Assembly (NCBI GenBank): GCA_965226245.1
Contig: CBDDCL010000015.1
Location: forward strand, 4,278,001-4,342,000
DNA length: 64,000 bases
Direction of reading: 5' to 3'
Source of the DNA: CBDCYS01 sp965226245
GTDB taxonomy: Bacteria; Acidobacteriota; Terriglobia; Bryobacterales; UBA6623
Both the position numbers and the translations under genes were made by a program. Below are positions 56,171-64,000 of the stretch, in pieces. Numbering within the stretch: the stretch's first letter is position 1; every line of letters starts with the position of its first letter. A model generated the notes under the pieces. The model was not told the origin of the DNA. It ran no database searches and worked only from the letters and a program-made list of their open reading frames with translations.

Positions 56171-58783
56171 TCAACGCTCAGCAAGCCGAAGAACCGCTGC
56201 TTCCATGGCTTGCGCCACGCGTTCGTAATCGGCTTGACCAGAGAAACTGAGCGGTTTGCCAAATCGAACACGAACCGATCCGGGTTGGGGCCATTCGTGA
56301 TGAAGGGAATAAATCTCAAAAAGGCCTTCCAGGCGGATGGGAACAAGCGGTACGCCGAGCCGCAGCGCCATCAGTCCGATGCCGCTTTTAAACGGCTGCA
56401 TTCCGCCGTCGGGGGAGCGCTCTCCTTCCGGGAAAACGAGCGGGCAGAATCCTTCGTCTACTAGCTCGCCGGTATAGCGCAACGCGCGCCGTGTCCCGCT
56501 CATCTTCTGAGGCAGCGGGTAGGCGTTCACCAGAAATGTCGCCAAGTAATACTGTCCGGCGATCTTCAGCGTCTCTTCGAAGCCGGTTTGCCGCCAGTCC
56601 CAGTAGGACAAAAAATAGTCCTGCGACATCGCCGGGGCCACGCGGCGCCGCAGGCGCGGCGGCAGCGCGGCCAAGATGGCAATCGTGTCAAGATGGCTGT
56701 TGTGATTGGCGGCGAAGATCACCGGCGGTTTCACGTCCGCCAGGTTTTCGATTCCCTCGCTAGAGAAGCTGACGAGCATCTGACGAAACATCGGCAGGGC
56801 CAGCCCTTCCAGTGCGATGCATCGCATCCCGCGAACGAGGGCGGACCGGTTCCAGCGAGGCAGACGCGGCATCCGAGCCTCTTTGTTGCGTTTCGGCGGG
56901 AGTGCGAAAGTCTCTGAGTCGGCGCCTCGGGCAAAGACGGCTTCCGCAGCAGCCTCGACGTCAAGGCCGGACTCCGGCTGCTGGGCGTGGCGGACGACGG
57001 CTTGCAGCTCGCCTACAGTTTCAATCGTGCTAAAGCGGGCTTCGTCGAGCTCGACACCGCATTCGTTCTCCAATTGCGACATCAACTCGACACGCTCGAG
57101 AGACGATACTCCGAGATCCTCGGCCAGCCTTGCTTCATCACCAAGAGCGTGATCTTTCCTGGGCGCGAACTGAGCCAGCGCGCCCGGCACGCCGGTTTTG
57201 GCGGGAGTGGTTCGCGGACTCGCTTTTCCGCTAAACCGCGGGGCGATGCGAGCCGCGACCTCGCCCCTCTTGACCTTGAAGGTGGAATCCGTCCGCGGGA
57301 AGTCGTCCTCGGGCCACAGGGACCAGCCATGGATTCGCTGGTGCGCCTCCAGCTCCCGGTTGGCCGCCCCAATCAGCGTCTCGGGGCGGGCGGACGGAAC
57401 TCGCAGGATCAGGACGGCGTGGACCTTCTCTTCGCCGTTTTCGCGAACCGGCACGACCACGCTTTCCTTGACCCGCGGCAGCCGGTTCAAAACGGCTTCG
57501 ATGTCGGAGGGGTATACGTTGAGCCCGTCCGCGGTGACGATCATTTCTTTTAGACGGCCTTTGTAGTAAAGCCTGCCCTGCTCGTCGATCTCGCCCGCGT
57601 CGCCGGTGTGAAGCCAGCCGTCATCGAGCCCGGCGTCCGTCAGACGGCCGTCCTCGAGATACTCCGTTACGACGCTGTCACCGCGCACAAGGATTTCTCC
57701 GTCCGCGGCGACGCGAATTTGCTGACCCTCAATCGCCTGCCCGATCGATCCGCGCCGCGTGCTCAGCGGATGGTTCATGGCCACCACCGGACTCGCCTCC
57801 GTCAATCCGTAGCCCTGGACAAGCACGAAACCCAACCGCCTCCAAAAGCCCTCCAGTTCCGAATCCAGTTGCGCCCCTCCGACGACGACAGCCCAGAACT
57901 TCCAGCCCAGCGCCCCGTGAACGCGGCGATGCTTCCACCACGACTCCGCCGCGCCGGGCAACCCTTGAAAGCTTCGTGCTTCCGCCCCGATTTCAAAACG
58001 CCGCTCGATTTCATTGCGAAGGTTGCGCAACAGCCTCGGCACCGACACGAGAACCGAAACGCGTTCCCGGTGAATTGTCTCGAGGACGGCCCCGGGGTTC
58101 AAGAGCTGCGTGAAAACAACCGCTCCTCCAAGCAACGGAGGAATGTAAAGCGCCGCTGTCTGCCCGAACATGTGGCTCAACGGAAGCAAGTTGAGGAACC
58201 GAATTGGCTGAAAAGGCCGTGCCAGCCATCGCAGGCGGTTGATCTCCTCATGGATCGGAGTCAGATTGGCGCAAATGTTCTTGTGCCGGTGGACGACTCC
58301 CTTCGGTTCCCCCGTCGTCCCGGATGTAAAGACGATCTCGACAACGTCGTCTCGTGATATTGCGGAAGGCTCGAATCTCTCAACTGCCGCGGGCAAATCG
58401 GCGATGGTTCGGAACGACAGCTTATCGACCTCCAGCTCCGAGGCATCGACTTCTTCGCCAAAAATCAGCAAGCGCCCGCGGACCTGCTGCTGAACGCTGG
58501 CAAGGAACCGCGCGGATGAGTGAAAATCGATGGGCACAACCTCCACGCCCCGCGCCACACACGCCCAAAAAACCGCCGTCCACTCCAGACGGTTTTCTCC
58601 CCAAAGCAGTACGCGTTCGCCTTTGGAGATTCCGTTCGAGTCAAGGCAGGCGACAACCGCTCCAATGCGAGCCTCTAAATCGCGATAAGACGCTCGCCAC
58701 GTGCGGTACCCGTTGTGAAACCGCAAGGCTTCCCGGTCCCCCAGCGTCCTGAACAGCGGCAGAAATTCAGCGAGCGTTTGCAA
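56171..58783 (-). CDS. Trimodular fatty-acyl-AMP/CoA ligase - acyl carrier protein - PlsC acyltransferase
   Basis: An 870-aa protein without signal peptide. Residues 1-500 are an AMP-binding acyl-activating enzyme: VVEIVFTSGTTGEPKGVVHRHKN (P-loop), LNLLPLSHMFGQ, VQGYGLTEASPVV, GWLHTGDAGEIDEQGRLYYKGRLKEMIV and KVKRGEVA. About 545-605 form a carrier protein: RLAEDLGVSSLERVELMSQLENECG, where the Ser of GVSS is the pantetheine site. About 650-870 form a PlsC-type acyltransferase: VIFAANHNSHLDTIAIL (NHx4D), YPLPQKMSGTRRALRYTGEL, CPLVFPEGERSPDGGMQPFKSGIG (EGxRS) and VPLVPIRLEG. It could activate a fatty acid, load it on its own ACP and pass it to a glycerol-phosphate-like acceptor, as in Aas-type phospholipid recycling. 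It ends against the bidirectional terminator. Confidence 0.94.
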   Translation of the reverse strand: MQTLAEFLPLFRTLGDREALRFHNGYRTWRASYRDLEARIGAVVACLDSNGISKGERVLLWGENRLEWTAVFWACVARGVEVVPIDFHSSARFLASVQQQVRGRLLIFGEEVDASELEVDKLSFRTIADLPAAVERFEPSAISRDDVVEIVFTSGTTGEPKGVVHRHKNICANLTPIHEEINRLRWLARPFQPIRFLNLLPLSHMFGQTAALYIPPLLGGAVVFTQLLNPGAVLETIHRERVSVLVSVPRLLRNLRNEIERRFEIGAEARSFQGLPGAAESWWKHRRVHGALGWKFWAVVVGGAQLDSELEGFWRRLGFVLVQGYGLTEASPVVAMNHPLSTRRGSIGQAIEGQQIRVAADGEILVRGDSVVTEYLEDGRLTDAGLDDGWLHTGDAGEIDEQGRLYYKGRLKEMIVTADGLNVYPSDIEAVLNRLPRVKESVVVPVRENGEEKVHAVLILRVPSARPETLIGAANRELEAHQRIHGWSLWPEDDFPRTDSTFKVKRGEVAARIAPRFSGKASPRTTPAKTGVPGALAQFAPRKDHALGDEARLAEDLGVSSLERVELMSQLENECGVELDEARFSTIETVGELQAVVRHAQQPESGLDVEAAAEAVFARGADSETFALPPKRNKEARMPRLPRWNRSALVRGMRCIALEGLALPMFRQMLVSFSSEGIENLADVKPPVIFAANHNSHLDTIAILAALPPRLRRRVAPAMSQDYFLSYWDWRQTGFEETLKIAGQYYLATFLVNAYPLPQKMSGTRRALRYTGELVDEGFCPLVFPEGERSPDGGMQPFKSGIGLMALRLGVPLVPIRLEGLFEIYSLHHEWPQPGSVRVRFGKPLSFSGQADYERVAQAMEAAVLRLAER

Positions 58784-58999
58784 GAGAGCTGCTCCAAGCT
58801 ATCGTGTGCAATTGTAGCGCCACGATTTGAGGCGGAGGGAACCGGCATTCTCGTCTCCTGAGCCATGCGGGCGTATCATAGCTCCGCGAATTCACCTAGC
58901 CGCACGGGTTTTTTCTCGTATGCCAGAACTTCTGAAGATTTGGACGTGCCGACTGTACTACCTTACAAACTGTACTAACCTTACAATTGGATATACGTT
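58784..58999. other. Divergent promoter region between the trimodular gene and the CHAT-STAND gene
   Basis: 216 bp. It contains a near-duplicated CTGTACTACCTTACAAACTG/TACTAACCTTACAATTG stretch at 58951-58988 just before the GTG start of the downstream gene. An operator is possible for this direct repeat of TACTA(A)CCTTACAA; no factor can be named. No gene is seen. Confidence 0.45.
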
Positions 59000-61900
59000 G
59001 TGAAACTCAAGATTGATCACCACTGCGATTCCCCTGACCGTCACCGAGTCGATCTCTCGATTGACGATGGCAGCGGGGCAAAAGCCGGCGGGGAGTTTGA
59101 TTTCTCGCTCACCCCCACGGACCAAGAACGCCTGCGATGGTATTGGGAAGACTATTTGGACTACCCCATCGAACCCGCGAGCGATGAGGCCCCGGATGCC
59201 GAGCGGCGCATCGAGGAAGTCGGAACAGAGCTGTTCAAGGGGGTGTTTCGGGACAGCGCCGCCTCGCGCTTGTGGAGCAAGGTCCAGCCCAGACTGGCGA
59301 GTACGCGGATTGAGATCAGCGCCGCGGCCCCACAAGGGAGTCCTCAGATTCCCTGGGAGCTGATGCGAGATCCGGCGACAAGCGCCGTTTTGTCAAGCAG
59401 CGCCCAGTCTTTCGTGCGCCTGCCTGCCGCCATCGAGGTTGATGCGGCTCCCCTGGCAGGCGGGGGCGGCCCGCTTCGCATCCTGACTCTTTTATCGCGC
59501 CCGCCCTGCGGCCCGGGTGATCCCTTCCGCTTTCCGTCGGCTCAGTTGCTCAAATTCCTCAACGCGGAGACACGGGAGAAGGTGCGGTTCAACGTCCTGC
59601 GTCCGCCTACTTTCGGCCAGCTCAGCAGCGTACTGCTGGAGGCGGAAGCGATGGGCGAGCCTTATCACGTCGTGCATATCGATGGATACGGCGTGTTCTC
59701 GGATGTCGACATGAACGGCGCCCCCGAGGAGATTCTGAACCACTACCGCGAACCTCAGTTTGCGGCGACGCTTCAGGGGCCTCATGGATACCTGGTTCTT
59801 GGGGACGCTACTGTCGACCAAACCTGTCATCTGGTCGACGGTCAGTCTTTTGCCCAGGTGCTCAACGAGGCGGGGGTTGCGATGCTGACGCTGGCCGTCG
59901 CCCCGCCGGTCCGGATGGATCTCACGCTGGAACCGATCGACCGTGACCTGACCGAAGGCACTGTTGTCGATGCTTTCCATTCGATCGCCCACGACGCGGC
60001 CAGTCACGGGGTAGCGGCGGTGCTGGCTCTGTCCTACGGCCTCGATCCCCGCGGCGCGGCGACAGCTTTAGGCCGTATCTATTGGGCTCTCGCACATGGA
60101 GAGACGGCCGGTGAAGCCGTAACGCGCGTGCGCAAGCAACTTCGTGATTTGCCTGACCGGCAGGTGACCTACGGCCCGGTTCCGTTGCAGGACGCAGCCG
60201 TGCCCATCATCTACGAGACGGCGCCACTTCGTTTGCTCGCAGGCAAGAGCAAGGGCTCGAGGGTTCAGTTGCCGCTGGGAGTCCTGTCGAAAGAGCAGGT
60301 TCGCGACGATTCTGGACTTCACGTCAAGCTTCCTCCCCCGCCCGTTGCCGGTTTCATCGGACGAGACGATACGATGTTGGCCCTGGATCGAATATTCAAC
60401 ACCCGCTCGGTGGCGCTGCTGAGCGGTGTCGCCGGACAGGGAAAGACAGCGGCGGCCATCGAGTTTGCGCGGTGGTACGGGCAAACGTCTGGTTTTGACG
60501 GCGCCGTACTGTTTACGTCTTTTGACTACCACAAACGGCTTTCCTCCGTTCTAGACCAGATGGCCGCGGTCTTCGATCAGGCACTCGAAAAGGCCGGCTA
60601 CCAATGGGCTACGCTGCCAGCCGAAGAGCGGCTCGATGTCTCGCTTCATGTGCTCAATCAAATTCCCGTTCTATGGATATGGGACAACATCGGCCACGTG
60701 GAAGACGATGCCGGCGGATCCCCGTGGACATCGCAAGAGCAGGAAGAGTTGGCAAATTTCCTGCGGGTGGCTCGGGAAACCCAGGCCAAGTTCTTGCTGA
60801 CTTCCCGGCCCGCCACACACCGCTGGCTGGGCAAAATGCCGGCGGCCCTCAATTTGCCTCCGCTGCCCATGCGTGAGCGCTTGCAGCTTGCACGGGCCTT
60901 GGCGGAAAAGGATGGGGCCTCGCTGAGGGACGTGGATGACTGGCGGCCGGTACTCAAGTTTTCAGAAGGGAACCCCTTGGTAGTCCGCTGCCTGGTGGAG
61001 CGAATGGTCCACGAGGGCATCGAGAGCGCATCTCAGGTTCGCGCATTTATTGAGAAGCTGAGGTCGAGAGCTTCAGCGGCGGGCGAGGACAAACAGCAGA
61101 CCGCGGTCGTCGACGCAGCCTTGGAACACATTCTTTCTCAGGGCCTCAATCAAAATGAGCAGCGCATCGTCGCGTTGCTGCACCTGTTTCACGGTGTCGT
61201 AAACGTCCAGAGGCTCGCTGCCATGGGGGAAGGCGAGGAGTCGGCGGCCGCGCCGGGGATCCACAACCTGCGCGAGTTTCGCGAACTAAAAGAGGATGAC
61301 CCCGACTCAACGGTTCTGGACCGCATGGCGGCGTTGGGGCTTCTTGCGAAAGAAGACAACGGCTTCTACTCGATCCAGTCCGCGCTGCCGCCGTTTCTGG
61401 AAAAGTTGTTTGACCGCCAATTCCCCGCCGAGGACCACACCCGAACGGAAAAGAGACTTTTTGCCGCTTTCAAGGCGCGCTCACAACAGGCAACCACCTC
61501 TCCTTCCACCAAAGCAACTCGCGCTTACGTGCGCGCGGTCAGTGATTTCGGTCTGGCGCTGTTTGAGCACTTCCGAGACGGCGATACCGCGGTGGTGGGG
61601 GAACTTGCCGCCGACGAGGCAAACCTGCGGCACGCTTGCAATCTGGCGCGAAAATTCGAATGGTGGGATCTCACCTCTGGTTGCATACACGGACTGGGTG
61701 CGCTTTTCGAGGGCGGCGGCCGCATGGCGGAGTGGCAAGACTTCCTCGACGAGCTGATGAAGGAATGCTCGGATGAGGCCACGCAGGAACCTCTCGACGG
61801 CCGCGGCCTGTATTGGCGCGCCGTTGTCGAGCAAGGCGTGCACAGCGCGAAGCAAAGACGGCGTTTGCATCAAGCCGAGAAGCTGCAAAGACTTTGCCTG

Positions 61901-62713
61901 AATTGGGACAAGGAACAGGCGAACCCCTATCTTTCTGTAGCCGAGAACGAGCTGGAAAAACCCCAAAAAGCCGTGCTCGAGCGCTACGCGCTTTCGTTGT
62001 ATCGAATGGGTGGCGTCGTTCGGCGGCAGGGTTTTCCGGAGCCTAATATCGACCAAGAGGCCGTGGATCTGCAAGAGCGTTTGGAGGAAAGGGAAACGGC
62101 CTCCCGATGGGCGTTTGAACTGGGGCTGGAATATACCGATAACTCCGCGCTTCGCAACCTGCAGCAGGCGGAGCGCTGGCTTCAGCGCAGTCTTGAGTTG
62201 AAGGAAGAGGAAGATCGGCTTGGGAAAGGGGCCTGCTGCGCTGAACTGGGACGAGTGGCCTGGGAACGATTTGGAGAAGCCCGTAAAGCCAATCTCCAGC
62301 AGGTGGAGCTGCTGCGGTTCCTCAATGACGCGCGGCAATACTACCTGCGAGCCCTCGAAAACGATCCGTCCGATGACTGGGCGCACCTCGCCGCGCACAA
62401 TCAGGCGTTGGGACATATCTGCTTTTCTCAGGGAGATTTGGGCCGGGCGCTTCCATACTATCGGGAATCCATCCGCTACTACGAGCGGGAAGGCGCCACC
62501 GACCAAGTGGCCCAGATCCAGTTCACGCTGGCGCTGTCGTTGCGCGACGCGAATCGCATGGTCGAGGCCCGGAAGTTTGCCCAAGACGCCTGCGCCAACT
62601 TCAAGAAGATCCCCGATTGCGCTCCGGAAATGTTGAAGCGTGCCGAGCGAAACCTCGAATTGATCGAGCAAAGGATTGGCGAGACTCGACAGGCGAGGCT
62701 CGAGCAGCACTGA
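59000..62713 (+). CDS. CHAT-like / NB-ARC-type STAND NTPase / TPR protein with degenerate CHAT catalytic residues
   Basis: 1237 aa from GTG 59000. Residues about 1-410 have the CHAT (caspase-like) layout: IEISAAAPQGSPQIPWELMRDP, PLRILTLLSRPP, HVVHIDGYGVFSD, HGYLVLGDA, GVAMLTLAVAPP, VAAVLALSYGLDPRGAATALGRIYWAL and GETAGEAVTRVRKQLR. In active CHAT proteases the strand ends H-x-x-GHG and the next ends NAC; here the His is Tyr230 and Cys is replaced around Ala301, so cleavage is unlikely. Residues about 450-800 are a STAND NTPase: GRDDTMLALDRIF, P-loop GVAGQGKT (Lys482), Walker B VLWIWDN (Asp562), sensor FLLTSRP and EGNPLVVRCL. The C-terminal about 400 residues are TPR-like helices (QALGHICFSQGDLGRALPYYRESIRYYE). 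This resembles antiphage or cell-death sensors in which TPR senses and STAND assembles; that role is inferred. Confidence 0.9.
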   Translation: MKLKIDHHCDSPDRHRVDLSIDDGSGAKAGGEFDFSLTPTDQERLRWYWEDYLDYPIEPASDEAPDAERRIEEVGTELFKGVFRDSAASRLWSKVQPRLASTRIEISAAAPQGSPQIPWELMRDPATSAVLSSSAQSFVRLPAAIEVDAAPLAGGGGPLRILTLLSRPPCGPGDPFRFPSAQLLKFLNAETREKVRFNVLRPPTFGQLSSVLLEAEAMGEPYHVVHIDGYGVFSDVDMNGAPEEILNHYREPQFAATLQGPHGYLVLGDATVDQTCHLVDGQSFAQVLNEAGVAMLTLAVAPPVRMDLTLEPIDRDLTEGTVVDAFHSIAHDAASHGVAAVLALSYGLDPRGAATALGRIYWALAHGETAGEAVTRVRKQLRDLPDRQVTYGPVPLQDAAVPIIYETAPLRLLAGKSKGSRVQLPLGVLSKEQVRDDSGLHVKLPPPPVAGFIGRDDTMLALDRIFNTRSVALLSGVAGQGKTAAAIEFARWYGQTSGFDGAVLFTSFDYHKRLSSVLDQMAAVFDQALEKAGYQWATLPAEERLDVSLHVLNQIPVLWIWDNIGHVEDDAGGSPWTSQEQEELANFLRVARETQAKFLLTSRPATHRWLGKMPAALNLPPLPMRERLQLARALAEKDGASLRDVDDWRPVLKFSEGNPLVVRCLVERMVHEGIESASQVRAFIEKLRSRASAAGEDKQQTAVVDAALEHILSQGLNQNEQRIVALLHLFHGVVNVQRLAAMGEGEESAAAPGIHNLREFRELKEDDPDSTVLDRMAALGLLAKEDNGFYSIQSALPPFLEKLFDRQFPAEDHTRTEKRLFAAFKARSQQATTSPSTKATRAYVRAVSDFGLALFEHFRDGDTAVVGELAADEANLRHACNLARKFEWWDLTSGCIHGLGALFEGGGRMAEWQDFLDELMKECSDEATQEPLDGRGLYWRAVVEQGVHSAKQRRRLHQAEKLQRLCLNWDKEQANPYLSVAENELEKPQKAVLERYALSLYRMGGVVRRQGFPEPNIDQEAVDLQERLEERETASRWAFELGLEYTDNSALRNLQQAERWLQRSLELKEEEDRLGKGACCAELGRVAWERFGEARKANLQQVELLRFLNDARQYYLRALENDPSDDWAHLAAHNQALGHICFSQGDLGRALPYYRESIRYYEREGATDQVAQIQFTLALSLRDANRMVEARKFAQDACANFKKIPDCAPEMLKRAERNLELIEQRIGETRQARLEQH

Positions 62714-64000
62714 GCCCGATTCTGCTAAACCGCAAGATTGTGAGCGGGCAGAGCCCGTTACTTTCAGAGCACGAGCCCGGCGCTCCCTGCGCAAATCGAC
62801 TATGGATGCCCGCATATTTGCCGATGATGTCCCAAAGGGCGGGGGATTACGGATGAAGACGCGGCCGCGACAGGGACCTCCCGCGGGAAACTGTTCCGCG
62901 ACCTTCATGAACGCGCGCCTGGCCGCTTCCAGGGTTGTCGCCAAATCGTCGTCGCTGTGAACCGTCGACACGTACCAGCGCCCATCAGGCAGCAAGTAAA
63001 CTCCCTGGTCGAGCATGGCTTCAAGCCACGCGCCTAAAAGGCCGGATGGCGGGCTGGTCAGACCACGAGAATCGGTCACAGCTCCGGCATCGGGAAAGGA
63101 AAGGCGAAACACCGTCCCGACGCCGCGAATCGTCAGCGGCGCTTCCGCGTCTTCGGCAGCGGCTTTGAGACCGGCCATCAAGCGCTGGCCATGATGGTCC
63201 GCCGCTTTTAGGGCAGCTCCGTTGTCGCGGGACAGCTCGCTGAGCGTCGCTTCCGCTGCCGCCAGCACCGTGGGATTGCCGTTGAAACTTCCGCCGTGCA
63301 ACAGACGCCCGGTTTCGATCAGCTTCATGATTTCGTGGCGTCCCGCGATCACACTCAGCGGGAATCCGGCAGCCACTGCTTTGCCGAATGTCGCGAGATC
63401 CGGCGTAATGCCGTAAAGCCCTTGCGCGCCGTTCAGGTGAACCCTAAACCCAGTGATCACCTCATCGAAGATCAGGACGATGCCGTGCCGCGCGGTAAGC
63501 TCGCGAACCGCCGCCAAGTACCCTTCCCCGGGAAGAATGCATCCCCCGTTGCACAGGATCGGCTCCATGATTACGCCGGCGATCTCGTCTCCATGCCGGC
63601 GAATCGCATCCTCGACAGCGCCCGCATCGTTCCACGGCAGCAAGAGCGTGTCCGGACGCGGCTCGAACCAGCCGTGGTAGTGTCCCTCGAACCGAACGAT
63701 GCGCCCGCGGCCGGTAAACATGCGGGCCAGGCGAAAGGCGACCTGAGCGGCTTCCGTGCCGGTGTTGCTGAAGACAACCCGGTCCGCGCAGGGAATCAGC
63801 CCGGCCAGCCGCTCGGCGACGCGAATCTCGCCCTCGTGCTGGGCGCCGTAGTCCCAGCCGTCGCGGAGGGTCTTCGCGACGGCTTGGGCGACGGCGGGGT
63901 GGGCATGCCCCAGGATCAGCGACCCCCAGGCCAGCGCGTAGTCCAGGTATTCGTTGCCGTCGACGTCGACGATGCGGCTGCCCCGCCCGCTCTCGATGTA
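61481..64000 (-). CDS. Class III aminotransferase (glutamate-1-semialdehyde aminomutase-like), 5' end outside window, stop displaced
   Basis: The minus-strand frame is open from the window edge: YIESGRGSRIVDVDGNEYLDYALAWG, LGHAHPAVAQAV, RVVFSNTGTEAAQVAFRLAR, RIVRFEGHYHGW, GVIMEPILCNGG, GIVLIFDEVITGFR and DLATFGKAVAAGFPLSVIAGR, where the Lys binds PLP. It continues with HGGSFNGNPTVLAAAEATL. The domain closes near VHSDDDLATTLEAARRAFMKVAEQF at about 62890. A stop should follow, but none occurs in this frame until 61481. The predicted protein therefore continues about 470 codons antisense to the CHAT-STAND gene. That tail is probably a GC-driven shadow frame, and either the stop was lost or the frame shifted near 62850. 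The reaction is PLP-dependent amino transfer or isomerisation; true GSA aminomutase for heme is possible but not certain. Confidence 0.8.
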   Translation of the reverse strand, partial: YIESGRGSRIVDVDGNEYLDYALAWGSLILGHAHPAVAQAVAKTLRDGWDYGAQHEGEIRVAERLAGLIPCADRVVFSNTGTEAAQVAFRLARMFTGRGRIVRFEGHYHGWFEPRPDTLLLPWNDAGAVEDAIRRHGDEIAGVIMEPILCNGGCILPGEGYLAAVRELTARHGIVLIFDEVITGFRVHLNGAQGLYGITPDLATFGKAVAAGFPLSVIAGRHEIMKLIETGRLLHGGSFNGNPTVLAAAEATLSELSRDNGAALKAADHHGQRLMAGLKAAAEDAEAPLTIRGVGTVFRLSFPDAGAVTDSRGLTSPPSGLLGAWLEAMLDQGVYLLPDGRWYVSTVHSDDDLATTLEAARRAFMKVAEQFPAGGPCRGRVFIRNPPPFGTSSANMRASIVDLRRERRARALKVTGSARSQSCGLAESGSVLLEPRLSSLANPLLDQFEVSLGTLQHFRSAIGDLLEVGAGVLGKLPGLDHAIRVAQRQRQRELDLGHLVGGAFPLVVADGFPIVWKRPAQISLRKADMSQRLIVRGEVRPVIGRIVFEGSQVVLPRVIEEPQQLHLLEIGFTGFSKSFPGHSSQFSAAGPFPKPIFLFLQLKTALKPALRLLQVAKRGVIGIFQPQFKRPSGGRFPFLQTLLQIHGLLVDIRLRKTLPPNDATHSIQRKRVALEHGFLGFFQLVLGYRKIGVRLFLVPIQAKSLQLLGLMQTPSLLRAVHALLDNGAPIQAAAVERFLRGLIRAFLHQLVEEVLPLRHAAAALEKRTQSVYATRGEIPPFEFSRQIASVPQVCLVGGKFPHHRGIAVSEVLKQRQTEITDRAHVSASCFGGRRGGCLL

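Noticed and set aside
61481..62850. A separate gene antisense to the CHAT-STAND gene
   Set aside because: The amino-acid sequence shows no family features and follows the opposite-strand codon bias.
1..64000. tRNA or rRNA genes
   Set aside because: No cloverleaf with TTCRA arm or rRNA core sequence was recognised; a tRNAscan and rRNA search would be decisive.

Overview
The window is a GC-rich bacterial chromosome segment that looks acidobacterial, most likely Bryobacterales/Solibacter-like. This is inferred from gene content: an Oar-like TonB receptor with an N-terminal carboxypeptidase-regulatory domain, DUF1501 and DUF1549/DUF1553 proteins, a HEAT/cytochrome c dehydrogenase lipoprotein, CRTAC1/ASPIC remnants, a Sel1 protein and a DUF4038 glycosidase-like protein. 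Several families of GC-rich palindromic interspersed repeats fit the same picture. No rRNA or tRNA gene was recognised. Most genes are solitary or in pairs; the clearest operons are motA-motB and the DUF1549/DUF1553 - DUF1501 - formylglycine-generating-enzyme-like set.

Layout. 1-5.1 kb: TonB receptor (3' end outside the window), a secreted histidine-rich protein, a CRTAC1 C-terminal fragment and a SAM methyltransferase, all on the minus strand. 5.6-13.9 kb: two near-identical IS1595-family elements, a Sel1-repeat protein, the CRTAC1 N-terminal fragment, a 1010-aa heme lipoprotein, and an alcohol dehydrogenase broken by the second IS copy. 13.9-20.6 kb: VOC protein, di-heme cytochrome, PQQ-type propeller, sugar isomerase and an SDR, the last two bracketed by an inverted pair of about 180-bp MITE-like elements. 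20.9-23.1 kb: motA interrupted by a 532-bp non-autonomous element, then intact motB. 23.4-28.4 kb: DUF5060/DUF4038 protein, acpS, rlmN and an M16 peptidase. 28.4-30.4 kb: a group II intron with a frameshifted reverse transcriptase, lying inside an interspersed repeat whose empty version occurs at 43.2 kb. 30.6-33.2 kb: antitoxin with a truncated toxin, zincin, methyltransferase-like protein, RidA. 33.4-37.8 kb: a topoisomerase III-RecQ-HRDC fusion. 38.2-41.1 kb: a frameshifted LRR-Roc-COR (Roco) gene. 41.4-43.1 kb: D-aminoacylase-type amidohydrolase. 43.1-44.1 kb: repeat cluster. 44.1-48.6 kb: DUF2007 protein and the DUF1501 operon. 48.6-51.4 kb: repeat-rich tract with an integrase remnant, a DUF6978/DUF1828 fused ORF and an attC-like palindrome. 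51.4-58.8 kb: cobalamin adenosyltransferase, GT-C membrane protein, threonine synthase and an acyl-activating/ACP/acyltransferase trimodular protein, with a strong bidirectional terminator between the last two. 59.0-64.0 kb: a 1237-aa CHAT-like/STAND NTPase/TPR protein and a convergent class III aminotransferase whose reading frame has no stop where its domain ends.

The two most interesting single genes are the CHAT-STAND-TPR protein, whose CHAT domain lacks the expected His and Cys, and the Top3-RecQ fusion, which puts the two activities of the eukaryotic Sgs1/BLM-Top3 dissolvasome in one chain. The window as a whole shows heavy erosion by mobile DNA: at least eight genes are split, truncated or frameshifted, and several insertion events can be reconstructed to the base from target duplications or empty sites.
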